Positions 14,741-24,406 are shown, counted from the first letter of the stretch. The stretch is 64,000 nt of DNA from Vampirovibrionales bacterium (GCA_016712355.1 JADJRF010000005.1:310001-374000); one strand, 5' to 3'. The notes: generated by a model from the sequence alone, not told the origin. A program made the numbers and translations.

Positions 14741-16924
14741 TTAGCGCGTTTCTTCGCGCAGGACCAGGCCGACGATTTCCCCATGAATTTGCGCCACTTG
14801 CCGCGCGGCGGCGGCGATTTGCTCTTGACGCGCGCGTTGCTCCACCAATAACAGCAGGCCATCGGTCGCATTGAGCAGAATGCAGGCGTCAGGGCCGCTG
14901 AGCAGCGGGGCGGCGTCAAACAGCGCCCAGTCAAAGCGCGATTTCAGCGTTTTGGCCAAGAGGGCCAGCGCCGGCGAATTGAGAAACGCAAACGTGTTTT
15001 CCAGCGCCACGCCCGCATTGAGATACAACAAGTCCGGGTGGATGTCCGACGGCGTCAGCGCGCGCTCAATCAGCGGCCAGAGGGTTTCAGGCGAGACGTC
15101 GGGATCGCGATGGGCGGCTTCAGCCAGATCGTTGACCAGTTCGCTCAGACCTTGCTCGTAGCAGAGCGCATGGCCCAGCGTCTCGTGCAGGACGGGGTGT
15201 TGCAGCCGCGCATCGACCATCACCACGCGTTGTCCGCCTTGCGCCAGACAGTAGGCCACGTTGGCCAGAACCACCGACTGGGCGGACGTCTCTTCAGTCG
15301 CGGCCAGTACCAGCGCGTTGCGGCCCGTTTGCTGGCGATCGACTTTGAGATTGAGCGCCAGGCGCTGATATGCTTTAACTGTCGGCTGATGAGACGGCGT
15401 GGCCAGCGTTTCCAGCGTATGACGCTGGCGCAGGCGGTCCCAGTAGGCTTGCGACACCCACGGAATGGTCGACAGCGCGCTGGCGCCGGCGGCGTTCTCC
15501 AGAGCCCGCGCGTTTAGGCCCCATTGGCGACGACTTTTCACCAGCAGAATCGCCGCACACGACAGCGCGCTGCCCAACAGGGTGACCAGCGCCAGGATAT
15601 GCAGACGACTCGGGAAAACGGGAAAATCAGGCGTCGCCGGGTCATCGACGCGCTGAATGACGGCGCTCAGGCCCGTAAACTGAATATCCACCTCGGTCAG
15701 CTTGGCGTCGAGGCGGGTCAGGATTTCTTCCAGATTGCGTTTTTGCAGCAGCAGCTTGGCGAACTCCAGTTGCGTGCGCGGCAATTGGGCCAGCTCGCTG
15801 CGCGATTGTCGTTCCTGCTCAGCAAGAATACCTGCCTTGCTGCTGAGGGCTGAGGCTTCGGCGTCGCGAACCGCCAGCCGGCTGACCAAATCCGCGCGGA
15901 TGGGGTCGTGGATGGCCATCGGCGTTTTCATACGCGCCCCGCTCAAACCGACGGTGCGAATGCGGGCGTCGCGCGTCTGTTCTTTGAGGACGGCGATTTT
16001 CTCGCCCAGGCGGCGCATATCCGGGTTGGTGGGCGAGAAGGTCAGGGCTTGCAGATCGTATTCGTTTTGCGCTTTGTATAACTGGCTTTGCAGGTCGGTC
16101 ATCAGCGCATCCTGGCCGATGGCAACCGAACGCAGGCCGCTTACCGCATCGAGTTTGAGCTGCGCTTGCAGGCGCGCGGCTTCCGCCCGTTTTTCTCCCA
16201 GCGTCGCGGTGACGTCTTTATAACTGCTGTTGAGCGCTTCGAGTTTCTGGACCAGCACGCGGCTGCGCGTTTCGAGATCCACAATGTTATTGGCTTCCTG
16301 ATACTGGCGAATCTGGGTTTCGAGCGCGTCGAGCTGCGCGCGCGTGGCGTTTCGTTGCGCACTCAGCGTCTGCTTCTGTTGCAGGAGCGGCTCGCGGCTG
16401 ATATCAAGCGATTCGCGCTCGTAGACCTCAATAAACTTGCGGGCAATCACGGGGGCGTCGTCGCGATAAGGCGACGTGACGCTGATGCGGATGAAATCAG
16501 AGGCGGGCGATTGCTTGACGCCCAGCATTTGCGTGAGCTTCTCGGCGTTGGGCAGCGGCCCCCGCAGGCGGATTCCGCCCCGGCGCGCGTCTTCGCGCAG
16601 GGCCAGCGAGACTTTGCTTGCCAGCTTGCGGCTTTTCAGCAATTCTTCCTGATTCTTTTCCGGGTTGCTGCGCGGCGAGAATCCCTGAAAAAAGTTGTTG
16701 CTATTGCGGTAGTTGGTCAGAATATTGGGAATATCAATGGGATTGAGAATCACCGTCGCTTCGGCTTTGTACTTGTCGTGGTAAGCCAGAAACGCAATCA
16801 GAAGCCCCAGCAGCAGGCTGACGCCCACCCCGGCCAGTAGCAGACGGCGATTGCGCGCCAGCAGGGCGCCCAATTGACGCAGGTCAATCTCAAGGGTTTC
16901 AGCTTCGATGGTGCGCTCTTCCAT
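14741..16924 (-). CDS. Wzz/BY-kinase-like polysaccharide co-polymerase with degenerate ATP site
   Basis: A 727-residue inner-membrane protein organised like tyrosine autokinases of capsule/EPS export. A first helix (about 29-50) is followed by the Wzz periplasmic domain and long coiled coils (about 175-260 and 340-405). The second helix lies near 440-460 and the cytoplasmic P-loop-like domain from 531 on. That domain keeps the fold pattern but not the catalytic motifs. The Walker A site reads LAATEETSAQSVVLANVA where GEGKST is expected. A' is VVMVDARLQHP, B is WALFDAAPLLSGPDA, and there is no C-terminal tyrosine cluster. I infer a chain-length or export regulator without kinase activity. The start is ATG 16924; a GTG at 16930 is possible. 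No glycosyltransferase genes adjoin it. Confidence 0.8.
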   Translation of the reverse strand: MEERTIEAETLEIDLRQLGALLARNRRLLLAGVGVSLLLGLLIAFLAYHDKYKAEATVILNPIDIPNILTNYRNSNNFFQGFSPRSNPEKNQEELLKSRKLASKVSLALREDARRGGIRLRGPLPNAEKLTQMLGVKQSPASDFIRISVTSPYRDDAPVIARKFIEVYERESLDISREPLLQQKQTLSAQRNATRAQLDALETQIRQYQEANNIVDLETRSRVLVQKLEALNSSYKDVTATLGEKRAEAARLQAQLKLDAVSGLRSVAIGQDALMTDLQSQLYKAQNEYDLQALTFSPTNPDMRRLGEKIAVLKEQTRDARIRTVGLSGARMKTPMAIHDPIRADLVSRLAVRDAEASALSSKAGILAEQERQSRSELAQLPRTQLEFAKLLLQKRNLEEILTRLDAKLTEVDIQFTGLSAVIQRVDDPATPDFPVFPSRLHILALVTLLGSALSCAAILLVKSRRQWGLNARALENAAGASALSTIPWVSQAYWDRLRQRHTLETLATPSHQPTVKAYQRLALNLKVDRQQTGRNALVLAATEETSAQSVVLANVAYCLAQGGQRVVMVDARLQHPVLHETLGHALCYEQGLSELVNDLAEAAHRDPDVSPETLWPLIERALTPSDIHPDLLYLNAGVALENTFAFLNSPALALLAKTLKSRFDWALFDAAPLLSGPDACILLNATDGLLLLVEQRARQEQIAAAARQVAQIHGEIVGLVLREETR

Positions 16925-17150
16925 TCCCACGCCACTCGTTTTATCGTCCGAAAAGCGATGCGCTTTCTCACACGGATGCAGGCCAGCGGACGTCTCACTC
17001 TATTGAAGCGAGTTTCGCCCGTGGCGGGATCGTGCGAACAAATGAAGTCATGGCCCGCCGCCCTCGCCTCGTTCGAGGACGCGCCCGCTAAAAGGCCCGC
17101 CAAAAGGTCCAGAGAAGGGGCGGGTGGCAAGCGCCTTTAAACGATGGAGA

Positions 17151-19418
17151 CTACGGGCGATAGGGCCCCATATAGCGCGACAGGACGCGCGAGAGGGCAG
17201 TCATGGCCGATGACTGCTCCCAGTCTTCCAGATTCACATTGATTTTGCGGCGCCAATTGGGATGCTGGTCCACCGTGCCGGGCAAGTTGGCCTGCAGGGG
17301 CTGAAGAAACACATCTTCCAGTTGCGCCATCATAATATGGCAACGGGTTTTGGCGAGATATTCATGAATGGCCAGCATCAGCGGCTCAGTCATCTTCTCG
17401 GGCAGGCGGTCGAGCGAATAGCCCATCAGCTCAGGCGGCAGCAGGCCTTCGCAGGTCAGGGCGTCGAGCAATCCGGCGCGCTCCAGCAGGCGTTCTTTAA
17501 GCTGGCGGGCATGAAACTCCTCGCTGGGGAAGAGATCGAGGCGGTACCGGGTGCGGATGTCTTCGCCTTCCCAATACCCGGCAATGGTCGGCAAGTCGTG
17601 GGTACTGATGGCGGCCAGCGCCTGCGGGGCGTAATCGGACGGGCTGGTGAAGCGGCCTTCGCCGTGACGCTCAAAAATCAGCAGCTTGTAGGACAGAATC
17701 TTCCAGTGGCGCATACGCGCTTCCACCAGCGGCGGGACGGTCCCCAGGTCTTCGCCAATGACGAAGCACTGGTTGCGATGACTCTCCAGCGCCAGAATCC
17801 CCAGCAGATCCTCGAACGGATAGCGAACGTAAGCGCCATGGGTGGCGTCCTGGCCTTTGGGGCTCCAGAACAGCCGCATCAGGCCCATGATGTGATCGAG
17901 GCGCAGCGCCCCGGCATGACGCATGTTCTGGCGCAGGACGCGAATCCACGGGTAATACGCCACCTCGCGCAGCCGCACGGGATGATAGGGCGGCAGGCCC
18001 CAGTTCTGGCCTTTCTGGTTACATTCGTCGGGAGGCGCGCCCACGTCCATGCCCAGCTCATAGAGGTCCTGATCGAGCCAGACTTCCGCGCCGGTGATTT
18101 CGTTGCCGACGGCCAGATCCATATAGAGACCGCCGGGCATCTGATGCGTCTGGGCGACCTGTTTAATAGCCGCCAACTGGCAATCGGCCTGCCATTGCAG
18201 GTATTGATAATACTGGACGCGCTCGCGATTGGCCGCCGCATACTCGCTGACCGCCGGACTCGACGCGTTCTGATACTCTCGGGGCCAGCGCTGCCACGAC
18301 CAGAGCATGGGATCTTTTAAGTAGAAATGCTCTTGCAGGGTTTGAAAGACGCAGATTTTTTCCAGGAACGGGCCCTGTTGCGCGCACCAGCTTAAAAATG
18401 CCTGGCCGCGCGCGGTTTTCGGCTCAAGATGCCGTTCGCGAAAATGCCGATACAGCCGCTCCATCACCGGGCGCTTGAGTTCTGCGACGGCGGCGTGATC
18501 CACCAGCTCGGCCTCGCGCAGCGCACGCAAGCGGGCCTGAAACTCCGGCGCGCGGACCGTCTCCTGCGCAGGCGAACAGTCCTGAAAATCGGCAATGACC
18601 TCGACATCGAGATACAGCGTGTTAAAAAACGCGCGACTCGACGGCGAATACGGGCTGATATGCGACGCATGGTGCGGAAACAGCTCGTGCAGCGGATTCA
18701 CCCCGATGATCGAAGCCCCTTGCGAGCCACACCAGTTCATCAGGGTTTTCAGGTCGGTGAAGTCGCCGATGCCCCAATTGCGCTGCGAGCGCAGGGCGTA
18801 GGCTTGCGTGGCGAAACCCCACAGGCGCATCGGCGCAGGGGCGGGGCGCTCGAAGGCGTCGGGCAGGTAACAGGCGTCAGGGGTGACGATAACCGCCATT
18901 TCTGAGGACGGCAGACCGCTGCGCTCGACGCTCAGCAAATGATAGCCAGGCTCCAGACGCGCCACCGGCGGGCGCCACTCAAACGCTTCCATCCGCCGAC
19001 CGTTGGCGTCGCTGTGCCCGGCGTGATACGCCAGATCGCTGGCCATAAAATCGCCGTGATGCGTGCGACCGTCTTCTTCAATGAGTTTCCAGCGCAGGGT
19101 TTCGTCGGTGGCATGTTGCGGCAGGCGAATGATAATCGGCGCAGGCCACTGCGCAAGCGGCGTCACCAGCACCGGATCCAGCATCCGGCTCCAGTCGGAT
19201 TCGCGGCAGGCGGCCAGCGCGGCGCGGATATCGCTTTCAGAATCGGTTTTCACGCCAAACGCGCCAAGAATCGCCTGAAGCGTGGCTTGAGGCGCCTCGT
19301 GGGTCTCGCCCCAGATGTTGACGTAAGCGGTTTCCACCCCGTAGCGTTCGGCTAAATCATTCAGGGCCTGACGGGCGGCCGCGGTCAGTTCCGCAGGCGG
19401 CGGGGACGAAAGGGTCAT
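17151..19418 (-). CDS. malQ: 4-alpha-glucanotransferase (amylomaltase)
   Basis: A 755-residue GH77 enzyme that transfers maltosyl and longer glucan segments between alpha-1,4-glucans in glycogen or maltodextrin metabolism. The catalytic centre is readable: nucleophile Asp in GALRLDHIMGLMRLFW, acid/base Glu in FVIGEDLGTVPP, and the third Asp in ISTHDLPTIAGYWEG. Substrate loops include GINPL-like VNPLHELFPHHASHISPYSP. An N-terminal extension of about 200 residues with a beta-sandwich look (WRPPVARLEPGYHLLSVERS) places it in the long MalQ group. It follows the Wzz-like gene on the same strand with a 227-base gap. No other glycogen gene is in the window. Confidence 0.94.
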   Translation of the reverse strand: MTLSSPPPAELTAAARQALNDLAERYGVETAYVNIWGETHEAPQATLQAILGAFGVKTDSESDIRAALAACRESDWSRMLDPVLVTPLAQWPAPIIIRLPQHATDETLRWKLIEEDGRTHHGDFMASDLAYHAGHSDANGRRMEAFEWRPPVARLEPGYHLLSVERSGLPSSEMAVIVTPDACYLPDAFERPAPAPMRLWGFATQAYALRSQRNWGIGDFTDLKTLMNWCGSQGASIIGVNPLHELFPHHASHISPYSPSSRAFFNTLYLDVEVIADFQDCSPAQETVRAPEFQARLRALREAELVDHAAVAELKRPVMERLYRHFRERHLEPKTARGQAFLSWCAQQGPFLEKICVFQTLQEHFYLKDPMLWSWQRWPREYQNASSPAVSEYAAANRERVQYYQYLQWQADCQLAAIKQVAQTHQMPGGLYMDLAVGNEITGAEVWLDQDLYELGMDVGAPPDECNQKGQNWGLPPYHPVRLREVAYYPWIRVLRQNMRHAGALRLDHIMGLMRLFWSPKGQDATHGAYVRYPFEDLLGILALESHRNQCFVIGEDLGTVPPLVEARMRHWKILSYKLLIFERHGEGRFTSPSDYAPQALAAISTHDLPTIAGYWEGEDIRTRYRLDLFPSEEFHARQLKERLLERAGLLDALTCEGLLPPELMGYSLDRLPEKMTEPLMLAIHEYLAKTRCHIMMAQLEDVFLQPLQANLPGTVDQHPNWRRKINVNLEDWEQSSAMTALSRVLSRYMGPYRP

Positions 19419-19555
19419 GACGCAGGTTTCTCCGGGGCTTGCCTCTCAACGAATCGCGAAGATCCTCACACAATAGCATAAAAGGCGCATGGCGCACGCC
19501 CCCACAAGGCCGGGACGCGGGCATGAAGCGTCTACTCACGCCGCGCGCGCTTTAC

Positions 19556-20500
19556 TTAAGGCTCGGCGGGTTTCGGCGGCGGCGGCAGGGTATCCGGCGA
19601 CGCCGCAGACGAACTGGGCTTGGGCGGCGCAATCACGGGCCGGGGCGGCGCCGGCAGGGCTTCGCCTCGCGGAGAGGGCAGCGGGCGCGGCATGGTTGTT
19701 TGCGGAGGGCGTTGCGGCGACGGCTGCGCCGGACGGGTGATAACCGCCTCAGGACGCGATACCGGCGGCAAGACTGAGGACGGCGCAGGCGCGCCCGGCG
19801 CAATGGGAGCTCTCAACGCGCTGGCGGCAGCCCCAGAAGCCGTGGGAGGAGCGCTGGGGATCGTCACCGGCGCTTGAATCGTCGCGCGGACCGGCGGCTG
19901 CATCGGGCTTCTCTGCACTTGAGACGCAGACTGAGGCGACACCTGCGCAGGCGCCTGCGAGGCCGCGCTTCGCGGCGTTTGGCCGGAGATCGCGGGGCGC
20001 ACGCGCGAAAACGGCGCCCGAGGGGCATTCACGCCGGAGGCCGGACGCGCAGGCGCAACGACAGCCGTAGACGACGCGCCGGACGTCTGCGGCGGCGATG
20101 ATGGCCCCGAAGGGGGAGAATCTGCGGCAGGCGGGGCGATTTCGCCCGGCGCAGGCGGCGGCGCGCCGGGCGTTTGCAAGGGAGACGTCAGCCCCCCCTC
20201 GGCGGGCATTTTAGAGTCAGGCGTCTTAAAGTCCGGCGGCGGATTCGGGCCGGCGGGCGGAGGCGTCGTCGTAGGCGGAAACGCGCCGACAATGGGCGGT
20301 TGGGCCGATGGCGCGCGAATCGGGTCGGGATCCTGCCAGAATTCCACTTTACGAGACCCGCCGCACCCGCTGACGCCCAGCGTCAGGAGCATCGCCAGCG
20401 TCAGCGCGCCGCAGGCGGCAGGAGAGATCCACGCCGCAACCGCACGGGCATCGGCAGCGGCAGAAGGGCGGGGCAGGCGAAGAAGGCGTCTCAGTCTCAT
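19556..20500 (-). CDS. Proline-rich lipoprotein
   Basis: A 314-residue exported protein. A long, arginine-rich start is followed by a hydrophobic stretch and a lipobox (LTLGVSGC), so the mature protein should begin with a lipidated Cys at about residue 46. After about 15 residues the rest is intrinsically disordered, roughly one-third proline plus alanine and serine, with PPP runs and a PPPPKPAEP end. No domain is recognisable. Such proteins may span the cell envelope or act as flexible tethers. A TATGAT element sits just upstream. It follows fusA on the same strand after a hairpin, so it is probably a separate unit. Codon bias makes overlapping frames open as well, but this frame has the signal peptide. 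Confidence 0.62.
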   Translation of the reverse strand: MRLRRLLRLPRPSAAADARAVAAWISPAACGALTLAMLLTLGVSGCGGSRKVEFWQDPDPIRAPSAQPPIVGAFPPTTTPPPAGPNPPPDFKTPDSKMPAEGGLTSPLQTPGAPPPAPGEIAPPAADSPPSGPSSPPQTSGASSTAVVAPARPASGVNAPRAPFSRVRPAISGQTPRSAASQAPAQVSPQSASQVQRSPMQPPVRATIQAPVTIPSAPPTASGAAASALRAPIAPGAPAPSSVLPPVSRPEAVITRPAQPSPQRPPQTTMPRPLPSPRGEALPAPPRPVIAPPKPSSSAASPDTLPPPPKPAEP

Positions 20501-20582
20501 CAGAGCTGTATCATACCGCCAAGCGGGGGCGTCGGGAAGGCCTGCGACATCTCAGCGCGCAGAAATATCCCCAGACGCGGAA

Positions 20583-20608
20583 ACGGGCGCCACTTGCATC
20601 GCGCCCGC
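20583..20608 (-). terminator. Hairpin after fusA
   Basis: An 8-bp near-perfect stem (GCGGGCGC/GCGCCCGT on the minus strand) with a 10-base loop lies about 30 bases after the fusA stop. It is followed by TTTCC only, so it is a weak intrinsic terminator candidate. Confidence 0.4.
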
Positions 20609-20637
20609 TTCCAGAGAGAATTGCAGCCCGAGGGCGA

Positions 20638-22734
20638 TTAGGTCGCCGACGCCGCCTGCCCCTTGAATTTGGCAATCAGCGGTTCGGCAATATTGTTGGG
20701 CATCGGCTCGTAGCGCGAGAATTCCATCGTGAACGTGCCGCGACCCTGCGTCTTGCTGCGGATATCGGTGGCGTAGCCAAACATCTCCGACAGCGGGACC
20801 ATGGCGCGTACTTTCTGGATGCCCGCGCCTTCCAGCGCTTCCATCCCTTCGATACGCCCGCGGCGGCCCGACAGATCGCCGATAACATCACCCAGGAAGT
20901 TCTCGGGCACTTCGATTTCGACTTTCATGACCGGTTCAAGCAGTTGCGGCGCGGCCTTGCGGACGCCCTCTTTAAAGGCCATCGATCCGGCGATTTTAAA
21001 GGCCGATTCGTTCGAGTCAACATCGTGGTAACTGCCGTCAAACAGCGTGGCCTTGAAGTCGATGACTTCGTAACCGGCGATAACGCCGCCCAACAGCGCC
21101 TCTTCGATCCCTTTCTGGACCGCAGGCACGTACTCGCGGGGCACAACGCCGCCGACGATCTTGTTTTCGAAGGAGAACCCGGCGCCTTCGTCCTGCGGCT
21201 CAAGGCGAATCCAGACGTGGCCGTACTGACCACGACCGCCGGACTGGCGAATGTACTTGCCTTCGACTTCCACCTGCTTGGTGATGGATTCGCGGTAGGC
21301 GACCTGAGGCTTACCGACGTTGGCATCCACCTTAAACTCGCGCAGCAGGCGGTCCACGATGATCTCCAGGTGCAGCTCGCCCATCCCCGCAATGACGGTC
21401 TGGCCGGTTTCCTGGTCGACGCGGACGCGGAATGTGGGATCTTCTTCCGCCAGTTTTGCCAGCGAGTTGGAGAGTTTTTCTTGATCCGCCTTGGTTTTGG
21501 GCTCTACAGCAACCTCAATAACGGGCTCAGGAATAAAAATCGACTCCAGGATTACCGGCGCGCTTTCCACGCAGAGCGTATCGCCGGTGGTCGTGTCTTT
21601 CAAGCCCACAACAGCAAAGATATCGCCCGCATTGACTTCGGGAATCTCAATGCGATCGTTGGCTTCCATTTGCAGCAGACGGCTGACGCGCTCTTTTTTG
21701 CCCTTGGTCGCGTTGATGACGTAGCTGCCGCCTTCCATCCGCCCGCTATAGCAGCGGCAAAACGTGAGTCGGCCAACAAAGGGATCAGTTGCAATCTTGA
21801 AGGCCAGCGCTGAGAAAGGCTCTTTATCGTCGCTGTGGCGAATCGCCTCGCTGCCGTCAGGATTAACGCCCTTGATGGACGGCACGTCGATGGGAGAGGG
21901 CAGGTAATCCACCACGGCGTCGAGCAGCGGCTGAACGCCCTTGTTCTTGAACGCCGTGCCGCAGATGACCGGTACGATTTTGACTTCGCACGTGGCTTTT
22001 CGCAGAACCCGCTTGAGGTCTTCCACCGCGATGGTTTCGCCGCCCAGATAGCGCTCCATCAAGTCATCGTCATGCTCGACGATGGCTTCGACCAGCGACT
22101 CGTGCGCCTTTTGGGCGCGTTCGAGATACTCGGCGGGGATCTCCGTCGATTCGATTTTCGTGCCGACGTCATCGGCGTACTGGATGGCGTTCATTTCCAC
22201 GAGATCGATAATGCCCTTGAAGCCGTCTTCCGAGCCAATGGGCAGTTGAATCGGGTGGGCGTTGGCGCGCAGGCGCGAGCGGATTTGATCGACCACGCGC
22301 TCGAAATTGGCGCCGACGCGATCCATTTTGTTGACAAAGACGATGCGCGGAACGTTATAGCGCGTCGCCTGGCGCCAAACCGTCTCAGATTGCGACTGAA
22401 CGCCGCCAACCGCGCAGAAAACAGCGACCACGCCGTCGAGAACGCGCAGCGAGCGCTCGACTTCGATGGTGAAATCCACGTGACCGGGCGTGTCGATGAT
22501 ATTGATCTGGTGTTTGCCCCAGTAGGCCGTGATAGCAGCCGAGGTGATGGTGATGCCGCGCTCGCGCTCCTGCTCCATCCAGTCGGTGACGGCGGTGCCT
22601 TCGTGGACTTCGCCGATTTTGTGGACTTTGCCGGTGTAGTAGAGAATCCGCTCAGTGGTCGTCGTCTTACCGGCGTCGATGTGCGCGGCGATGCCAATGT
22701 TGCGGTAGCGTTCGATGGGGGTTTTTCTGGCCAC
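20638..22734 (-). CDS. fusA: Elongation factor G
   Basis: A 698-residue translational GTPase that drives translocation and, with RRF, ribosome recycling. G motifs are intact: G1 AHIDAGKTTTTER, G2 region RGITITSAA, G3 DTPGHVDF, G4 NKMD, G5 GTAFKNKG context. Domain IV is visible with QSGGRGQYGHVWI, and domain V with PLSEMFGYATDIRSKTQGRG. It is the third gene of rpsL-rpsG-fusA. tuf and rpsJ, which commonly follow, are absent. Confidence 0.97.
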   Translation of the reverse strand: MARKTPIERYRNIGIAAHIDAGKTTTTERILYYTGKVHKIGEVHEGTAVTDWMEQERERGITITSAAITAYWGKHQINIIDTPGHVDFTIEVERSLRVLDGVVAVFCAVGGVQSQSETVWRQATRYNVPRIVFVNKMDRVGANFERVVDQIRSRLRANAHPIQLPIGSEDGFKGIIDLVEMNAIQYADDVGTKIESTEIPAEYLERAQKAHESLVEAIVEHDDDLMERYLGGETIAVEDLKRVLRKATCEVKIVPVICGTAFKNKGVQPLLDAVVDYLPSPIDVPSIKGVNPDGSEAIRHSDDKEPFSALAFKIATDPFVGRLTFCRCYSGRMEGGSYVINATKGKKERVSRLLQMEANDRIEIPEVNAGDIFAVVGLKDTTTGDTLCVESAPVILESIFIPEPVIEVAVEPKTKADQEKLSNSLAKLAEEDPTFRVRVDQETGQTVIAGMGELHLEIIVDRLLREFKVDANVGKPQVAYRESITKQVEVEGKYIRQSGGRGQYGHVWIRLEPQDEGAGFSFENKIVGGVVPREYVPAVQKGIEEALLGGVIAGYEVIDFKATLFDGSYHDVDSNESAFKIAGSMAFKEGVRKAAPQLLEPVMKVEIEVPENFLGDVIGDLSGRRGRIEGMEALEGAGIQKVRAMVPLSEMFGYATDIRSKTQGRGTFTMEFSRYEPMPNNIAEPLIAKFKGQAASAT

Positions 22735-22807
22735 GGCGGGGATTCCTTACAAGTTACTTCTAGCGGGGAAAGTGACCCGGGAGGGGTCGCAGTATCATAA
22801 AACGGAC

Positions 22808-22831
22808 AAACCCGGCGATAAAGCCGGGTTT
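22808..22831 (-). terminator. Intergenic hairpin between rpsG and fusA (attenuator-like)
   Basis: A 9-bp perfect stem (AAACCCGGC/GCCGGGTTT) with a 6-base loop lies about 20 bases after the rpsG stop and before fusA. On the minus strand it is followed by GTCCGTTTTATG, so read-through is likely partial. It could tune the ratio of ribosomal protein to EF-G. Confidence 0.55.
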
Positions 22832-22849
22832 CGTCGAAAGCGCCGAATC

Positions 22850-23323
22850 TTAGAAGCGGTAGTGGGCAAAAGCCTTGTTGGCTTCGGCCATGCGGTGGAC
22901 TTCATCGCGTTTTTTCATCGTGGCGCTGGTCGACCCGAGATAAGTTTCGAGCAGTTCAGCCGACAGACGCTCGGCCATTGATTTGCCGTTGCGCTTCTTG
23001 GCGTATTCGATGAGCCAGCGCGAACCAATGGCCACGCCTTCCTCTTCGCGCACTTCCATCGGCACCTGATAGGTGGATCCGCCGACGCGACGCGCTTTGA
23101 CCCGCACCAGCGGCTTGGCTTTGCCCAGGGCCTTGCGGAAAATTTCCAGCGGGGCCTCGTTGGCCTTGCCGTCGAGCCGTTCCAGCGCGTCGTAGAAGAT
23201 ACGCTCGGCGACGCTCTTTTTGCCGCGCTGCATCAGGCGGTTAATAAACTTGGCGACCTGGGGATCGGCGTAGACGGCGTCTGGGGCGATCTGGCGGCGT
23301 TGGGGGCGATTACGACGAGGCAT
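22850..23323 (-). CDS. rpsG: 30S ribosomal protein S7
   Basis: A 157-residue primary 16S 3'-domain binder. Motifs: MPRRNRPQRRQIAPDAVYAD, FINRLMQRGKKSVAERIFYD, VRVKARRVGGSTYQVPMEVR and WLIEYAKKRNGKSMAERLSA. In many bacteria S7 is the translational repressor of this operon. Order and length are standard. Confidence 0.97.
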   Translation of the reverse strand: MPRRNRPQRRQIAPDAVYADPQVAKFINRLMQRGKKSVAERIFYDALERLDGKANEAPLEIFRKALGKAKPLVRVKARRVGGSTYQVPMEVREEEGVAIGSRWLIEYAKKRNGKSMAERLSAELLETYLGSTSATMKKRDEVHRMAEANKAFAHYRF

Positions 23324-23342
23324 GCGACTGGAGACTCCTTAT

Positions 23343-23750
23343 TTATTTGCGTTTTTTGCCGGCAGCGGCGGCTTGCGCGGCAGCGCCCTTCTTGGCGCCG
23401 TACTTGCTGCGGCCCTGCATCCGGCCTTTGGCGCCGGCAAGATCCAGCGCGCCGCGAATCGTGTGATACCGCACGCCGGGCAGATCCTTAACCCGACCGC
23501 CGCGAATGAGAATCACGGAGTGCTCTTGCAGGTTATGGCCAATGCCCGGAATGTAGGTGGAGACTTCATAGCCATTGGTCAGGCGAACGCGGGCGACTTT
23601 GCGCAACGCCGAATTCGGTTTTTTAGGCGTCGTGGTATAGACGCGGGTGCAGACGCCGCGTTTCTGCGGGTTGCTTTGCAGGGCGGGCGAAGCGGTTTTG
23701 GCGTGAGCCTTCTGGCGGGCTTTTTTCACCAGTTGCGAAATCGTTGGCAA
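23343..23750 (-). CDS. rpsL: 30S ribosomal protein S12
   Basis: A 135-residue decoding-centre protein. The streptomycin-determining positions are wild type: K43 in TTTPKKPNSALRK and the Lys in GGRVKDLPGVRYH. The conserved PNSA and the methylthiolated Asp region are present. The C-terminus is extended by about 11 residues into an alanine/lysine tail (GAAAQAAAAGKKRK) compared with the 124-residue E. coli protein. It heads the str operon. Confidence 0.97.
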   Translation of the reverse strand: MPTISQLVKKARQKAHAKTASPALQSNPQKRGVCTRVYTTTPKKPNSALRKVARVRLTNGYEVSTYIPGIGHNLQEHSVILIRGGRVKDLPGVRYHTIRGALDLAGAKGRMQGRSKYGAKKGAAAQAAAAGKKRK

Positions 23751-23986
23751 GGGAGGCAGCTCCTACAGGTTGCAGCATCGAGAGACGGGGCGAAGACGGG
23801 CCTGCGCCCGAAAGACAGGGCCGGCGCGAAAAACCGGATGCGCCGGGACTGCGCATGAATCCGTTCGATGAACATGGACACCGACTAGCGTCTATGAAAA
23901 CGCAAAAGCAGCCCGTTCGTCAACGGGGGGCCGCGCGCGGGCGCAAGCGGGCCAGGCGCCCCCCTTGCGACGCGAACGCCGCGACG

Positions 23987-24259
23987 CTAGCGGGGAGACT
24001 TAAAGCGAAAGACGGCGCCGCCGTTCTGCGTGACCGTGTTCTCGCTCTCACACTGGCCGTCTTTAAAGCGCGATTCGCGCACCTCGATGGCGCCGTCTGC
24101 GTAGACGGTCTTTCGCCAACCGCCGGCCTCGTCGAAGGACAGCTCTCGACTGGAGGGATAGCCGCGCAGGGCCCCGCCGGTGTTTTTCGAAATCACGGCG
24201 CTGGCGAGCGCATCGTTAGGCGTTTGAAAAACTCCCGTATGGCACATGCTCGCATCCAT
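23987..24259 (-). CDS. Hypothetical protein, 90 residues
   Basis: A small soluble protein that I do not recognise. The sequence has an alternating polar/hydrophobic pattern suggestive of beta strands (GWRKTVYADGAIEVRESRFK; TVTQNGGAVFRFKSPR). It resembles short secreted or DUF-type beta proteins, but no signal peptide is present. AGGGGG lies about 9 bases before the ATG, which supports translation. It lies upstream of rpsL on the same strand, 236 bases away. Two cysteines are present, without a metal-site pattern. Confidence 0.5.
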   Translation of the reverse strand: MDASMCHTGVFQTPNDALASAVISKNTGGALRGYPSSRELSFDEAGGWRKTVYADGAIEVRESRFKDGQCESENTVTQNGGAVFRFKSPR

Positions 24260-24360
24260 TGACGCAACCCCCTATCAATTCTGCCGCCATTGAGACGTCG
24301 TTATGCGACCTGCGGCGGCCCCCCACCAGAGCCCCTTCACAAAAGGGGATCCTATCGGCA

Positions 24361-24384
24361 TTAAAACGACAATCGTCGCTTTTG
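24361..24384 (-). terminator. Terminator of the XRE-like regulator gene
   Basis: On the minus strand CGAC/GTCG closes a GATT loop, extended by A-U pairs, and runs into GTTTTAA directly after the gene ending at 24407. A second GC-rich hairpin (CCCCTT/AAGGGG) lies at 24332-24348. Confidence 0.5.
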
Positions 24385-24406
24385 TGCATACCCGGCCAGC
24401 ATCGCG

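Noticed and set aside
17262..18320. 352-codon frame antisense to malQ
   Set aside because: Shadow of amylomaltase coding; Gln/Arg-rich without family features.
21835..22800. 321-codon frame antisense to fusA
   Set aside because: A mirror of EF-G codons in high-GC DNA; no ribosome site and no domain.
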